A DNA stretch of 5,705 bases from Deltaproteobacteria bacterium (lineage in GTDB: Bacteria; Desulfobacterota_C; Deferrisomatia; Deferrisomatales; JACRMM01). The notes below the pieces were generated by a model. It saw nothing but the letters and a program-made list of their open reading frames with translations. It did not search any database and had not been told where the DNA came from. This document shows positions 1 through 4,746 of this stretch, piece by piece; within the stretch, counting starts at the first letter, position 1; each line of letters opens with the position of its first letter. The stretch covers positions 1 through 5,705 of the forward strand of contig JACRCS010001043.1 of assembly GCA_016218905.1 (NCBI GenBank). The letters run 5' to 3'. A program made the translations under genes and the position numbers.

Positions 1-38
1 AGCCTGATCTCTCCCGCGCATCCCTGCGCTTCGTGATC

Positions 39-110
39 CGAACCGCTCGTCGGTTCGTCTCCCGCAAGGGGAGAGGGGGCCAATTCCAGGTGTTGCGGGC
101 ATTTATGCCC
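39..110. other. Three consecutive short hairpins
   Basis: CGAACC (39-44) pairs with GGTTCG (52-57). Directly after it, TCTCCC (58-63) pairs with GGGAGA (69-74) around a GCAAG loop. GGGCAT (97-102) pairs with ATGCCC (105-110). None is followed by a T-run on either strand, so they are not classic intrinsic terminators. They could still mark the end of a transcript coming from the left, or part of a structured RNA. Stems are short, so chance in GC-rich DNA is possible. Confidence 0.35.
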
Positions 111-321
111 AGATCCTCTGCTCTGGTTCTGACAGAGTGTGATTCTGGTTCGAAACAACGGCCAAACGGGCTCCACCCGAGCAAAGCTCAATATGCCGTG
201 GTTTCTCCGAAAAATGGGGCGGTTGCTAGTGGGCGGGGAGGCGGCCCCAGGCTCGGCGGCCGGCTCTCCGCGCGGGTGGGTGCTGGACCGTTCTCCCGTG
301 GAACGCTACGGCCGGCCCGCT

Positions 322-408
322 CGCCCGTTGGGCGCAAGGCCTGGTGGCCCGAAAAACGGGGGCCTGGTGTGCCGCCAGGTTGGCACGGAAGGTGCTACCT
401 GGAGGCAC
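322..408 (+). other. Hairpin cluster, candidate structured leader RNA
   Basis: Three stems follow one another. CGCCC (322-326) pairs with GGGCG (330-334) over a 3-nt loop. GGCCC (346-350) pairs with GGGCC (360-364) around an A-rich loop. The longest is a 40-nt stem at 369-408: GTGCC (369-373) pairs with GGCAC (404-408), CCAGGT (375-380) with ACCTGG (397-402), and GCAC (383-386) with GTGC (392-395), closed by a GGAAG loop. That makes 15 base pairs interrupted by one G/A mismatch and a small internal loop. It lies about 100 nt before the hydratase start and has no T-tract. It matches no riboswitch class I can name. It could be a leader RNA element, a protein-binding site or a small RNA; strand is assumed from the downstream gene. 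Confidence 0.4.
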
Positions 409-466
409 GGACGCCGCGCGAGGGCTTGTAGTACGGGCTCCGGATGCGGTGGGCTGCCGCGTGCGT

Positions 467-482
467 CGCCATGCCCATGGCG
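467..482. promoter_or_regulatory. Inverted repeat just upstream of the hydratase SD
   Basis: CGCCATG (467-473) and CATGGCG (476-482) form a 7-bp inverted repeat with a 2-nt spacer, ending 16 nt before the SD site of the hydratase gene. A near-palindrome here could be a repressor operator. As RNA its loop would be too tight unless the inner pairs open. No regulator gene is present in the window to support a specific call. Confidence 0.3.
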
Positions 483-498
483 GCTAGGCCTAAATCGT

Positions 499-506
499 GG
501 AGGAGG
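499..506 (+). promoter_or_regulatory. Shine-Dalgarno site that sets the hydratase start
   Basis: GGAGGAGG lies 5 nt before the ATG at 512. It overlaps codons of the alternative GTG start at 497, which would have no SD of its own. This favours ATG 512. Confidence 0.8.
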
Positions 507-511
507 ATGAT

Positions 512-1288
512 ATGGGGCGTTACACGAGCATCAAGGCGTGGACCGACTGCGGCGCCGCATGGATTCGAATTGATCGTCCGCCGATGAACGTGTTGAACAT
601 CGAGACCATCGAGGAAATGAACGACGCCATCAGCGCTGTCAAAGATCAGGAGAAGCGCATTCGCGCTCTGGTTATCGCGAGTGAAGGAGAGAAAGCGTTC
701 TCGGCGGGAGTGGACGTGGCGGATCATACCCCGGACAAGGTCGAGAAGATGCTGAAGGTTTTTCACGAGCTTTTCTGGAGACTTGAGGAGCTTGAGGTCC
801 CGACGGTCGCGGCCGTCCGGGGCGCGGCCCTCGGGGGCGGATGCGAGTTGGCGCTCTGTTGTGACATGGTTGTGGTGGCGGACAACGCCAAACTGGGGCA
901 GCCCGAGTGTAAGGTCGGCGTCTTCCCGACGCTGGCTACGGTGATCCTGCCCAGGCTGATCGCGAATAAGCGAGCATTCGAGTTGCTCATCTCAGGCGAC
1001 GTCATCGGAGCGAAGGAGGCGCACGCTCTCGGACTTGTGAACCAGGTGGTGCCCTTGACTGCCTTCGAGGAGGGCTTCCAGGCGTTCCTTCGCCGCATAA
1101 CTACGTTGTCGGGACCGGTCCTGCGGACTCTGAAACGCGCCATTCGCAAGGCGGAGGTTCTCCCCGTGCGCGAAGCGCTGAACCAGGTCGAGGAGGTCTA
1201 TCTGAAGGAGTTGATGCAGACGCGAGATGCGCAAGAGGGCCTACGCGCCTTCATGGAAAAACGTGCACCGGTTTGGGGCGACGAGTGA
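512..1288 (+). CDS. Enoyl-CoA hydratase/isomerase (crotonase) family protein, dienoyl-CoA hydratase-like
   Basis: This 258-residue protein is an intact crotonase-fold enzyme, expected to hydrate (or isomerise) a CoA-bound unsaturated acid in the cytoplasm, normally as a hexamer. Oxyanion-hole segments are visible: FSAGVD near residues 63-68 and ALGGGCE near 106-112. Both catalytic glutamates of true hydratases are present: Glu112 in GGGCE and Glu132 in GQPE. The wording around them (GGGCELAL, GQPE..VGVFP) and the C-terminal EDA-type helix (RDAQEGLRAFMEKRAPVW) recall cyclohexa-1,5-dienecarbonyl-CoA hydratases of anaerobic benzoyl-CoA degradation; that substrate is an inference from remembered family wording. 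No other benzoyl-CoA pathway gene is in the window, so a general beta-oxidation hydratase remains possible. The start is ATG 512, next to a strong SD; GTG 497 would add five residues. Confidence 0.93.
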   Translation: MGRYTSIKAWTDCGAAWIRIDRPPMNVLNIETIEEMNDAISAVKDQEKRIRALVIASEGEKAFSAGVDVADHTPDKVEKMLKVFHELFWRLEELEVPTVAAVRGAALGGGCELALCCDMVVVADNAKLGQPECKVGVFPTLATVILPRLIANKRAFELLISGDVIGAKEAHALGLVNQVVPLTAFEEGFQAFLRRITTLSGPVLRTLKRAIRKAEVLPVREALNQVEEVYLKELMQTRDAQEGLRAFMEKRAPVWGDE

Positions 1289-1343
1289 GCCGGGGGGTGG
1301 ACTTCGCACCGGGCTCCCGGGGTTAGCCGCCGGACTGGTGTCG

Positions 1344-1363
1344 GTCGGGCGAAGAGCGCCGAC
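1344..1363 (+). terminator. Hairpin after the hydratase, weak terminator candidate
   Basis: GTCGGGCG (1344-1351) pairs with CGCCGAC (1357-1363), with one bulged G and an AAGAG loop. It lies 56 nt after the hydratase stop. There is no T-run after it, so intrinsic termination is uncertain. Confidence 0.25.
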
Positions 1364-1420
1364 TACGCGACCTTCAGTTCAAACGACCGAAGATGGAGGG
1401 AGGTATATATCTAGAGCGAA

Positions 1421-1534
1421 GTGAAGGTCACCAAGACGACGTGCCAGTTATGCCATCTCGCTTGGAACCAGTTGCTGGCCGAGGCCCGCGCCGAGGGGCA
1501 GCGGCTACAGAGGTTTGCCGGCCGCCAGGAGTAA
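1421..1534 (+). CDS. Small CxxCH protein, 37 residues, function unknown
   Basis: The frame opens with GTG at 1421 and ends with TAA at 1532-1534. It begins VKVTKTTCQLCHLAW and continues as a charged amphipathic helix (QLLAEARAEGQRLQRF). The CxxC pair at residues 8 and 11, followed by His12, suggests half a zinc knuckle, perhaps completed by dimerisation. A c-type haem site has the same spelling but would need export, and no signal peptide is present. Support for the gene comes from its position: the SD of the next gene (AGGAG, 1527-1531) lies in its last codons and only 3 nt separate its stop from the next ATG, suggesting translational coupling. Its own start is less certain. GGAGGGAGG (1395-1403) is 17 nt upstream, too far for ordinary use, and an in-frame TAG at 1412 excludes a longer protein. 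I do not recognise the family. Confidence 0.5.
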   Translation: MKVTKTTCQLCHLAWNQLLAEARAEGQRLQRFAGRQE

Positions 1535-1537
1535 CCG

Positions 1538-1843
1538 ATGCGTCGACTCACTTTCGATTCCCTGTGGGAGGACTGGACCTGGAAGGAGATCCGCGGGTGT
1601 CCCGGCCGATTCGTCCTCGTCACGTCCGGACAGCGGATCGCCTTGGCGGACGTCGTCGGCGAGGCCGAGGTTCGGAGATACCGGGTGGCCGGCGTCAGGG
1701 ATCCCGTCCTTGTGGCCACCTTCGGCGGCGGCGGGATCATCGCCTACGAACGCGCCGACGGCTCGTGCGTCGTTACCCTGAACACGCCGGAAGGGCTGGC
1801 GCGCAAGCTCCAACAACTCGGCATTGATATCCCCACCCCTTGA
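1538..1843 (+). CDS. Hypothetical protein, 101 residues
   Basis: ATG 1538 follows AGGAG (1527-1531) at 6 nt spacing and the preceding small CxxCH gene at 3 nt, so the two probably share a transcript. The protein looks like a small soluble alpha/beta domain with no signal peptide or membrane segment. It has a Trp-rich N-terminus (LWEDWTWKEI), a CPGRFVL strand, a DPVLVATF strand, a Gly-rich turn (FGGGGII) and a C-terminal helix with NTPEGLARKLQQLGI. The balanced residue mix and good SD support a real gene. I cannot assign a function. Its last 100 nt are overlapped by the open frame of the convergent gene ending at 1744, although that gene's tail is doubtful. Confidence 0.75.
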   Translation: MRRLTFDSLWEDWTWKEIRGCPGRFVLVTSGQRIALADVVGEAEVRRYRVAGVRDPVLVATFGGGGIIAYERADGSCVVTLNTPEGLARKLQQLGIDIPTP

Positions 1844-2157
1844 CCTCGGGCAACCCGGCCTCGGCCCGTCATTGCGGGTCCCCCTCTCCGAGGCAGATCT
1901 GAGTGGGTCGCGGCGCGCCCTCTCTGGGTCTGGCCCTTGAGCGCAGGAATGAAGCGCCGGTTCTCGTAACGCCCTGGCGTGCGGGCACCGTCGGGGTCGA
2001 TCCGGACGATCATGCCGGGGAAGGCGGGGTCGGTCCCGTAGATGGTTCGAACTCCTCGCCCGATCCGCTTCGCGACGGCCGGCCGGTCGGTAATCGCGGC
2101 GATCCTTTCGAGTTCCTGTAGAGCGACCTTCTGCATGCCCTCGTCCTGCCCTGTCAC
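1744..2157 (-). CDS. Third gene of the AbiE-like operon, hypothetical, with doubtful C-terminus
   Basis: The GTG start (2157-2155) overlaps the TGA of the toxin-like gene by four bases (GTGA), the same arrangement as between antitoxin and toxin, so it belongs to that operon. An alternative ATG lies at 2136 with GAGG just ahead. The first 75 or so residues look like a genuine small protein: a helical N-terminus (VALQELERIAAITDRP), then a beta-rich part with GMIVRIDPDG and GRYENRRFIP. After residue 75 the translation turns Arg/Gly-rich and unstructured, and the frame runs about 100 nt into the convergent 101-residue gene. The ancestral protein probably ended near 1900-1930 and lost its stop by mutation or frameshift. 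Function unknown; linkage to a toxin-antitoxin pair suggests an accessory role but does not show one. Confidence 0.5.
   Translation of the reverse strand: MTGQDEGMQKVALQELERIAAITDRPAVAKRIGRGVRTIYGTDPAFPGMIVRIDPDGARTPGRYENRRFIPALKGQTQRGRAATHSDLPRRGGPAMTGRGRVARGQGVGISMPSCWSLRASPSGVFRVTTHEPSARS
1859..1893. terminator. Imperfect hairpin between convergent genes
   Basis: CCTCGG (1859-1864) pairs with CCGAGG (1888-1893), and inside it CCCG (1865-1868) pairs with CGGG (1875-1878) around a 6-nt loop, leaving a 9-nt unpaired stretch on one side. It begins 15 nt after the stop of the 101-residue gene and could serve both converging transcripts. There is no T-run, so the call is weak. Confidence 0.25.
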
Positions 2158-2681
2158 CTGACTCGAACCGTCTCGGTGACGGCGTGGAAGAACTCCCGGG
2201 ACCAGACCTCGAGGCGGGACGCATCCGGCACGAACCGGGCGACGTCCGCCCGCGCTCTTTCGACGTCGACTGCCTCGATCCGGTCGGCCAGGAGGCGGCG
2301 GAAGGTGCTCTCGTCGAGGCGGGCGTCGGCCTCGTAATGGCCGCTCTGGCGCATGCGCGCTTCGAGGTGCCCGAGGTCGAGCTCAACGCCGCGTGCGGCG
2401 TACCAGACGAGATCGTACCAGTCTCGACCCTTGACCCTCGCCTTCCACCCTCGACAGAGGACGGCGTGCATCTTGCCCGCGAAGAGGGAGGGCAAGTCGT
2501 AGACCCTGACGGAGAACGGGATCGGCAGGAGCAGAAACCGGGTCTCGGTCGCGAACCGGCCAGGGGGATCGGTGTCCACTTCGAGCCGGATCGCCAGGCG
2601 CTGCCCAGGATGGACGGCCCCTGCGATCTCCTCCCGGGCTTCGATGACGATCCGGAGCATGGCCGCGACCGCCGGGTTCAC
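2154..2681 (-). CDS. AbiEii-family toxin derivative lacking the nucleotidyltransferase core
   Basis: This 175-residue product matches the C-terminal half of the AbiEii (DUF1814) toxins of type IV toxin-antitoxin systems. Family-like segments are LEVDTDPPG (34-41), LLLPIPFSVR (50-59), LFAGKMHAVLCR with Lys70, KGRDWYDLVWY (84-94) and LEARMRQSGH (106-115). Full-length relatives are about 290-300 residues and carry an N-terminal block with GGT-type and D-x-D motifs that bind nucleotide and metal. That block is absent here. The nine N-terminal residues (VNPAVAAML) resemble a normal AbiEii start, so about 110-120 residues appear to have been deleted in frame near 2652-2657. GTG 2681 is preferred over the longer frame from 2717: AAGGAG stands 5 nt upstream and GTG overlaps the antitoxin TGA as GTGA. 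Without the core it should not transfer nucleotides, so it is probably an inactive remnant. Confidence 0.75.
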   Translation of the reverse strand: MNPAVAAMLRIVIEAREEIAGAVHPGQRLAIRLEVDTDPPGRFATETRFLLLPIPFSVRVYDLPSLFAGKMHAVLCRGWKARVKGRDWYDLVWYAARGVELDLGHLEARMRQSGHYEADARLDESTFRRLLADRIEAVDVERARADVARFVPDASRLEVWSREFFHAVTETVRVR

Positions 2682-3293
2682 GGGTGCTCCTTCCGTCGGC
2701 GCAGCGCTCGGGCGCACAGCGCGATCTTCTGGGAGTGCCCGGCCTCGGCGAGCTCCTCCAGGAGGTCGGTGTTCAGACCCGCCGCCGCCTCCGGATCGAG
2801 CCTGAGGCTTTCGAAGAGGTAGACAGCTGCGTCCGCGGAGGAGCGAAGCGGGTTTCCGCGCTCGTCTCGCACCTTGTCGGCGAGGGCGCGTTCAGGCACG
2901 GCGATCAGGAACGCCACCTGACCGCGCTCCACCCGATCCATGCCCAGCGGGTAGTAGTCCCAAGGCACCTGCCGATAGACGAAGGTACCCACGGGCGTCT
3001 CGAACTCTCGCCCCCTGCTGGTCGTGACCGAGGTGACGGTGGCGACTCGCTCGGGAATGAGCCCGTGGAACGCCAAGGCGTAGTCCAGCGAAACGCAGGA
3101 GTTCTCGGGAGTAAGGGCGCCGCCTGAGCGAGTCCCCAAACACGTATAGGCCCTTCTTGACCCGCACGATGACGCCCCGCCGAAGGAGCGAGGTGACCTT
3201 ATCCCGGGGATTGGCGTAGCGGCCGAGCGCCGCCATCAAGGCGGGGTAGTCGAATTCCTCCCGGCCGATGCGCTCCCTAAGATCCGCGTCCAT
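2678..3293 (-). pseudogene. AbiEi-family antitoxin, broken by a frameshift
   Basis: Two frames on the - strand together make one AbiEi-like antitoxin of about 210 residues. The first frame (ATG 3293 to about 3096, 66 residues) holds the N-terminal winged helix typical of this family, with DYPALMAALGRY, SLLRRGVIVRVKKGLYVFGD and RRPYSRELL. The second frame (about 3100 to TGA at 2678, 140 residues) continues with VSLDYALAFHGLIPERV, the ETPVGTFVYRQVP strand and VPERALADKV, all normal for the second domain. Between ELL and SCVSLDY about seven residues expected in relatives are missing and the frame shifts. AbiEi proteins repress their own promoter and neutralise AbiEii; this copy would yield only the DNA-binding part. 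No good SD precedes ATG 3293. A sequencing error alone would not explain the missing residues. Confidence 0.8.
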
Positions 3294-3379
3294 GGATTTT
3301 CGCGTATCGGCATCGCGCCGTGTACTCGCTGAAGCTGCTGCTCCAAGGGACCAGCCGGTTCAAGACTTTGCGGAGGTAG

Positions 3380-3574
3380 CAAGAACGGCTGAGCCTTCGC
3401 TACTCAGACTACGAAGGCCGGACGTACCCCGTGGGTCCGGGCAACGAGCCGACGGAGATCGTCAAGTACGGCACGGCCGAGATCTGGAGCGTGATCAACC
3501 TCTCGGCCGATACCCACCCTATGCACTTCCATCTCTTCGACGTCCGGGCTTTTCTGTTTGGCTCCGGCCAGTAG
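3380..3574 (+). pseudogene. Multicopper oxidase fragment
   Basis: Read in the frame of 3380, this stretch encodes about 64 residues with no start codon, bounded by TAG at 3377 and TAG at 3572. It contains SDYEGRTYPVGPG, then TEIWSVINLSADTHPMHFHLFDV in two adjoining parts: the strand EIWSVINLSADT and the copper motif HPMHFHLFDV. The H-P-x-H-x-H pattern is the hallmark of the C-terminal cupredoxin domain of multicopper oxidases, supplying ligands to type 1, 2 and 3 coppers. The matching downstream HCH...H...M motif is absent, since the frame stops soon after FLFGSGQ. The piece is thus cut at both ends and cannot be functional. It lies between the antitoxin remnant and the next gene on the opposite strand, where the AbiE promoter would be expected. 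Confidence 0.75.
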
Positions 3575-3578
3575 TCAA

Positions 3579-3917
3579 CTAGGACGCTACGTCCCGGAGC
3601 CACGTCCCGGCGACGCCAGGTCGCTCGACCTCCCGAACAACGGCGCCAAACTCCTCGAGGTAGGCCGGCCTTCGGCCTTCCTCCAGGCCCTCCCATGTCG
3701 GATACCCGCCCTCCCACACGTAGGTGAGGAGCTTCCGGTACTGCTCCCGCGAGAAGAGATGATTCGGTACCGCCGTTCGGGGCTGGTCAACGGGTTCTTG
3801 GTCGTCTCGCAACGGACGCGGCCGGGCCCGGCCTCCCGCTTCCCCTGGGCATCGCCGGCGCGCGACCCGAGTTCGCGCCCTACGAAGCTTCGCCGGTCGG
3901 AGCGGCGCTTCAGTCAT
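3579..3917 (-). CDS. Hypothetical protein, 112 residues, possibly degraded at its N-terminus
   Basis: The frame starts at ATG 3917, overlapping the stop of the preceding secreted-protein gene by 8 nt, and stops at TAG 3581-3579, only 4 nt from the stop of the multicopper oxidase remnant on the other strand. The product is two-faced. Residues 1-48 are Arg/Pro/Ala-rich and look like out-of-frame GC-rich translation. Residues 49-112 look natural and helical, with LFSREQYRKLLTYVWEGG, LEEGRRPAYLEEFGAVV and a C-terminal TWLRDVAS. One reading is a real short gene whose true N-terminus was lost or lies in another frame. A purine-rich stretch just ahead of ATG 3917 is too close to be a proper SD. I do not recognise the family. 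Confidence 0.4.
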   Translation of the reverse strand: MTEAPLRPAKLRRARTRVARRRCPGEAGGRARPRPLRDDQEPVDQPRTAVPNHLFSREQYRKLLTYVWEGGYPTWEGLEEGRRPAYLEEFGAVVREVERPGVAGTWLRDVAS

Positions 3918-4407
3918 GCCCCTTCCCGTGCTTTTCCTTCTTTCCGTGCCCCTTGCCCTTGCCGTGGCCGTCCTTCTTCGACGCCTTGCCGTGGGACTTC
4001 TTCCACTGGCCGTAGGGAATGTGCTTCTCCTTCCGGTACACCTCGCGGTAGTCGGGCGGGAGCACGATCACCTGGCGCGGCACCCGCCGGCGGTCCACGA
4101 AGGTCCAGGGCCCGCGGGGCTGGCGCGCGCGAAACCACCGGCCCTCCCTCTCGGTCCACCAGTAGCCGTCTACGAACAAGAGGTCCACGGAAAGGCCCGG
4201 CGCGAAGTAGAGGCGAGTACCCGGGATGAGGATGAGGGTCTCGGGTTCGGGCACGACGAAGACGGGGACCGGAGGAGGCGGGGGCGGGGGAGGGGGCGGA
4301 ACGCCGATGTGGACGTCCACGTCGACTCCGGCTTCGGCCGGCACGGGGAGGACGACCGTTCCAAAGGACAGAAGCATCGCGGCGGAAACCAGCAGGTGTT
4401 TCTTCAT
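3910..4407 (-). CDS. Secreted polyproline protein with Lys/Gly/His-rich tail
   Basis: This 165-residue protein starts with a clear signal peptide: KK at 2-3, a hydrophobic core at 5-22 and a likely cut after A-E-A at 24-26. The mature part begins VDVDVHIG, followed by ten consecutive prolines (37-46) and VPVFVVPEPE. A domain at about 58-135 is rich in aromatic and basic residues, with PGTRLYFAPG, VDLLFVDGYWW, REGRWFRA, GPWTFVDRRRVPR, LPPDYREVYR and IPYGQWKK. The tail (137-165) is almost only Lys, Gly and His with five histidines, which might bind metal or anionic polymers. Similar polyproline/GYW exported proteins of unknown function occur in deltaproteobacteria, from memory of such sequences. 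It should act in the periplasm or envelope. The ten-proline run would depend on elongation factor P. The SD is weak (AAGAAG touching the start). Function unknown. Confidence 0.85.
   Translation of the reverse strand: MKKHLLVSAAMLLSFGTVVLPVPAEAGVDVDVHIGVPPPPPPPPPPVPVFVVPEPETLILIPGTRLYFAPGLSVDLLFVDGYWWTEREGRWFRARQPRGPWTFVDRRRVPRQVIVLPPDYREVYRKEKHIPYGQWKKSHGKASKKDGHGKGKGHGKKEKHGKGHD
4264..4296 (+). repeat. G-run tract, potential G-quadruplex
   Basis: The + strand has GGGG at 4264-4267 and three GGGGG runs at 4280-4284, 4286-4290 and 4292-4296, the last three separated by single bases. This is the complement of the ten proline codons of the secreted protein, so it is explained by coding. It could still fold as a quadruplex on the non-coding (template) strand. 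Confidence 0.5.
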
Positions 4408-4489
4408 CTTCTTGTCCCGAGTCGGGAGAGGACGTCTTCGCTCCCGCGAGGGGCTGCCGGCGGGCTTTGACGCCTCGACCCTCCCGCGG

Positions 4490-4517
4490 AGCCTAGCACG
4501 TCGTCCCGGCGCCGCAA
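4490..4517 (-). promoter_or_regulatory. Weak promoter candidate for the secreted-protein gene
   Basis: On the - strand, TTGCGG (4517-4512) and TAGGCT (4495-4490) are spaced by 16 nt, in a TGC-TAGGCT context. Each box matches the sigma-70 consensus at about three of six positions. It would give a leader of about 75 nt. Confidence 0.25.
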
Positions 4518-4698
4518 TCGGGCCGGCCTGAGAGAACCGCTCCGGGCCTCCGGATCCTGGACGAGGAGGTACCCCGCTGCCAGCGGCGGCTCGCGCTCCT
4601 GGACCCCCTATCGTTCGCCGTCCTCGTCGCCATCCGGCCGACTTTCGCCTGTGAGCGTTTGGCCGACGCGAACGTGAAACGCGGAAACGGGGAGGCGT

Positions 4699-4726
4699 TT
4701 GAGCAGAACGGCTGTGCGGCTAGACT
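4699..4726 (+). promoter_or_regulatory. Sigma-70-type promoter of the DUF748-like gene
   Basis: TTGAGC (4699-4704) and TAGACT (4721-4726) are separated by 16 nt; each matches the consensus at four of six positions. Transcription would begin near 4733, giving a leader of only about 14 nt that begins at the SD itself (GAGGAGG, 4733-4739, 7 nt before ATG 4747). Confidence 0.5.
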
Positions 4727-4746
4727 GACGGCGAGGAGGCGTCACG

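Larger units (their letters stand above)
1..498. other. Non-coding region ahead of the hydratase gene, with several hairpins
   Basis: No convincing protein gene is seen in either strand. The open frames at 33-431 and 139-510 on the + strand translate to Arg/Gly/Pro-rich sequence without domains, lack an SD site, and overlap each other in different frames, as expected of GC-rich non-coding DNA. The stretch is instead rich in inverted repeats (39-57, 58-74, 97-110, 322-334, 346-364, 369-408, 467-482). Bases 1-36 could be the tail of a gene entering from the left (a frame ends in TGA at 34-36), but too little is present to tell. The right part probably holds the promoter and leader of the hydratase; I see no clear -35/-10 pair. 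Confidence 0.55.
4408..4746. other. Divergent intergenic region
   Basis: These 339 bases separate the secreted-protein gene (- strand) from the DUF748-like gene (+ strand). No coding sequence is convincing; open frames here are extensions or shadows of the flanking genes. The region holds a good + strand promoter near its right end and a weaker - strand candidate at 4490-4517. An 8-base direct repeat, CTCCCGCG, occurs at 4441-4448 and 4481-4488. The middle, about 4530-4690, shows nothing I can identify. Confidence 0.6.

Noticed and set aside
145..158. GGTTCGAAA, like the T-loop of a tRNA
   Set aside because: The flanks do not form a T-stem and no acceptor, D or anticodon arm is present.
166..205. 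Stretch resembling the CTCCACCC...AGCAA part of bacterial RNase P RNA
   Set aside because: Only about 25 bases are similar; the conserved 5' and 3' core segments of RNase P RNA are not found at suitable distances.
328..395. GCAAGGCC and GCCAGGTTGGC, faintly like parts of a c-di-GMP-I riboswitch
   Set aside because: The order and pairing of the conserved segments do not fit; the similarity stops at short motifs.
33..510. Two + strand open frames of 132 and 123 codons
   Set aside because: No SD, no domain-like sequence, Arg/Gly/Pro-rich translation and mutual overlap; typical of GC-rich non-coding DNA.
1505..2386. A 293-codon - strand open frame
   Set aside because: It lies across the toxin-like gene, the third gene and the 101-residue gene in another frame, with low-complexity Arg/Ser/Pro-rich translation.
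3293..3376. A + strand stretch reading YRHRAVYSLKLLLQGTSR before a TAG, in frame with the oxidase remnant
   Set aside because: It looks protein-like but is under 30 residues, lacks a motif I can place and begins after a nearby stop; not enough to call a second remnant.
4560..4740. An open + strand frame through the divergent intergenic region
   Set aside because: It has no SD-linked start, overlaps the promoter and runs into the DUF748-like gene out of frame.
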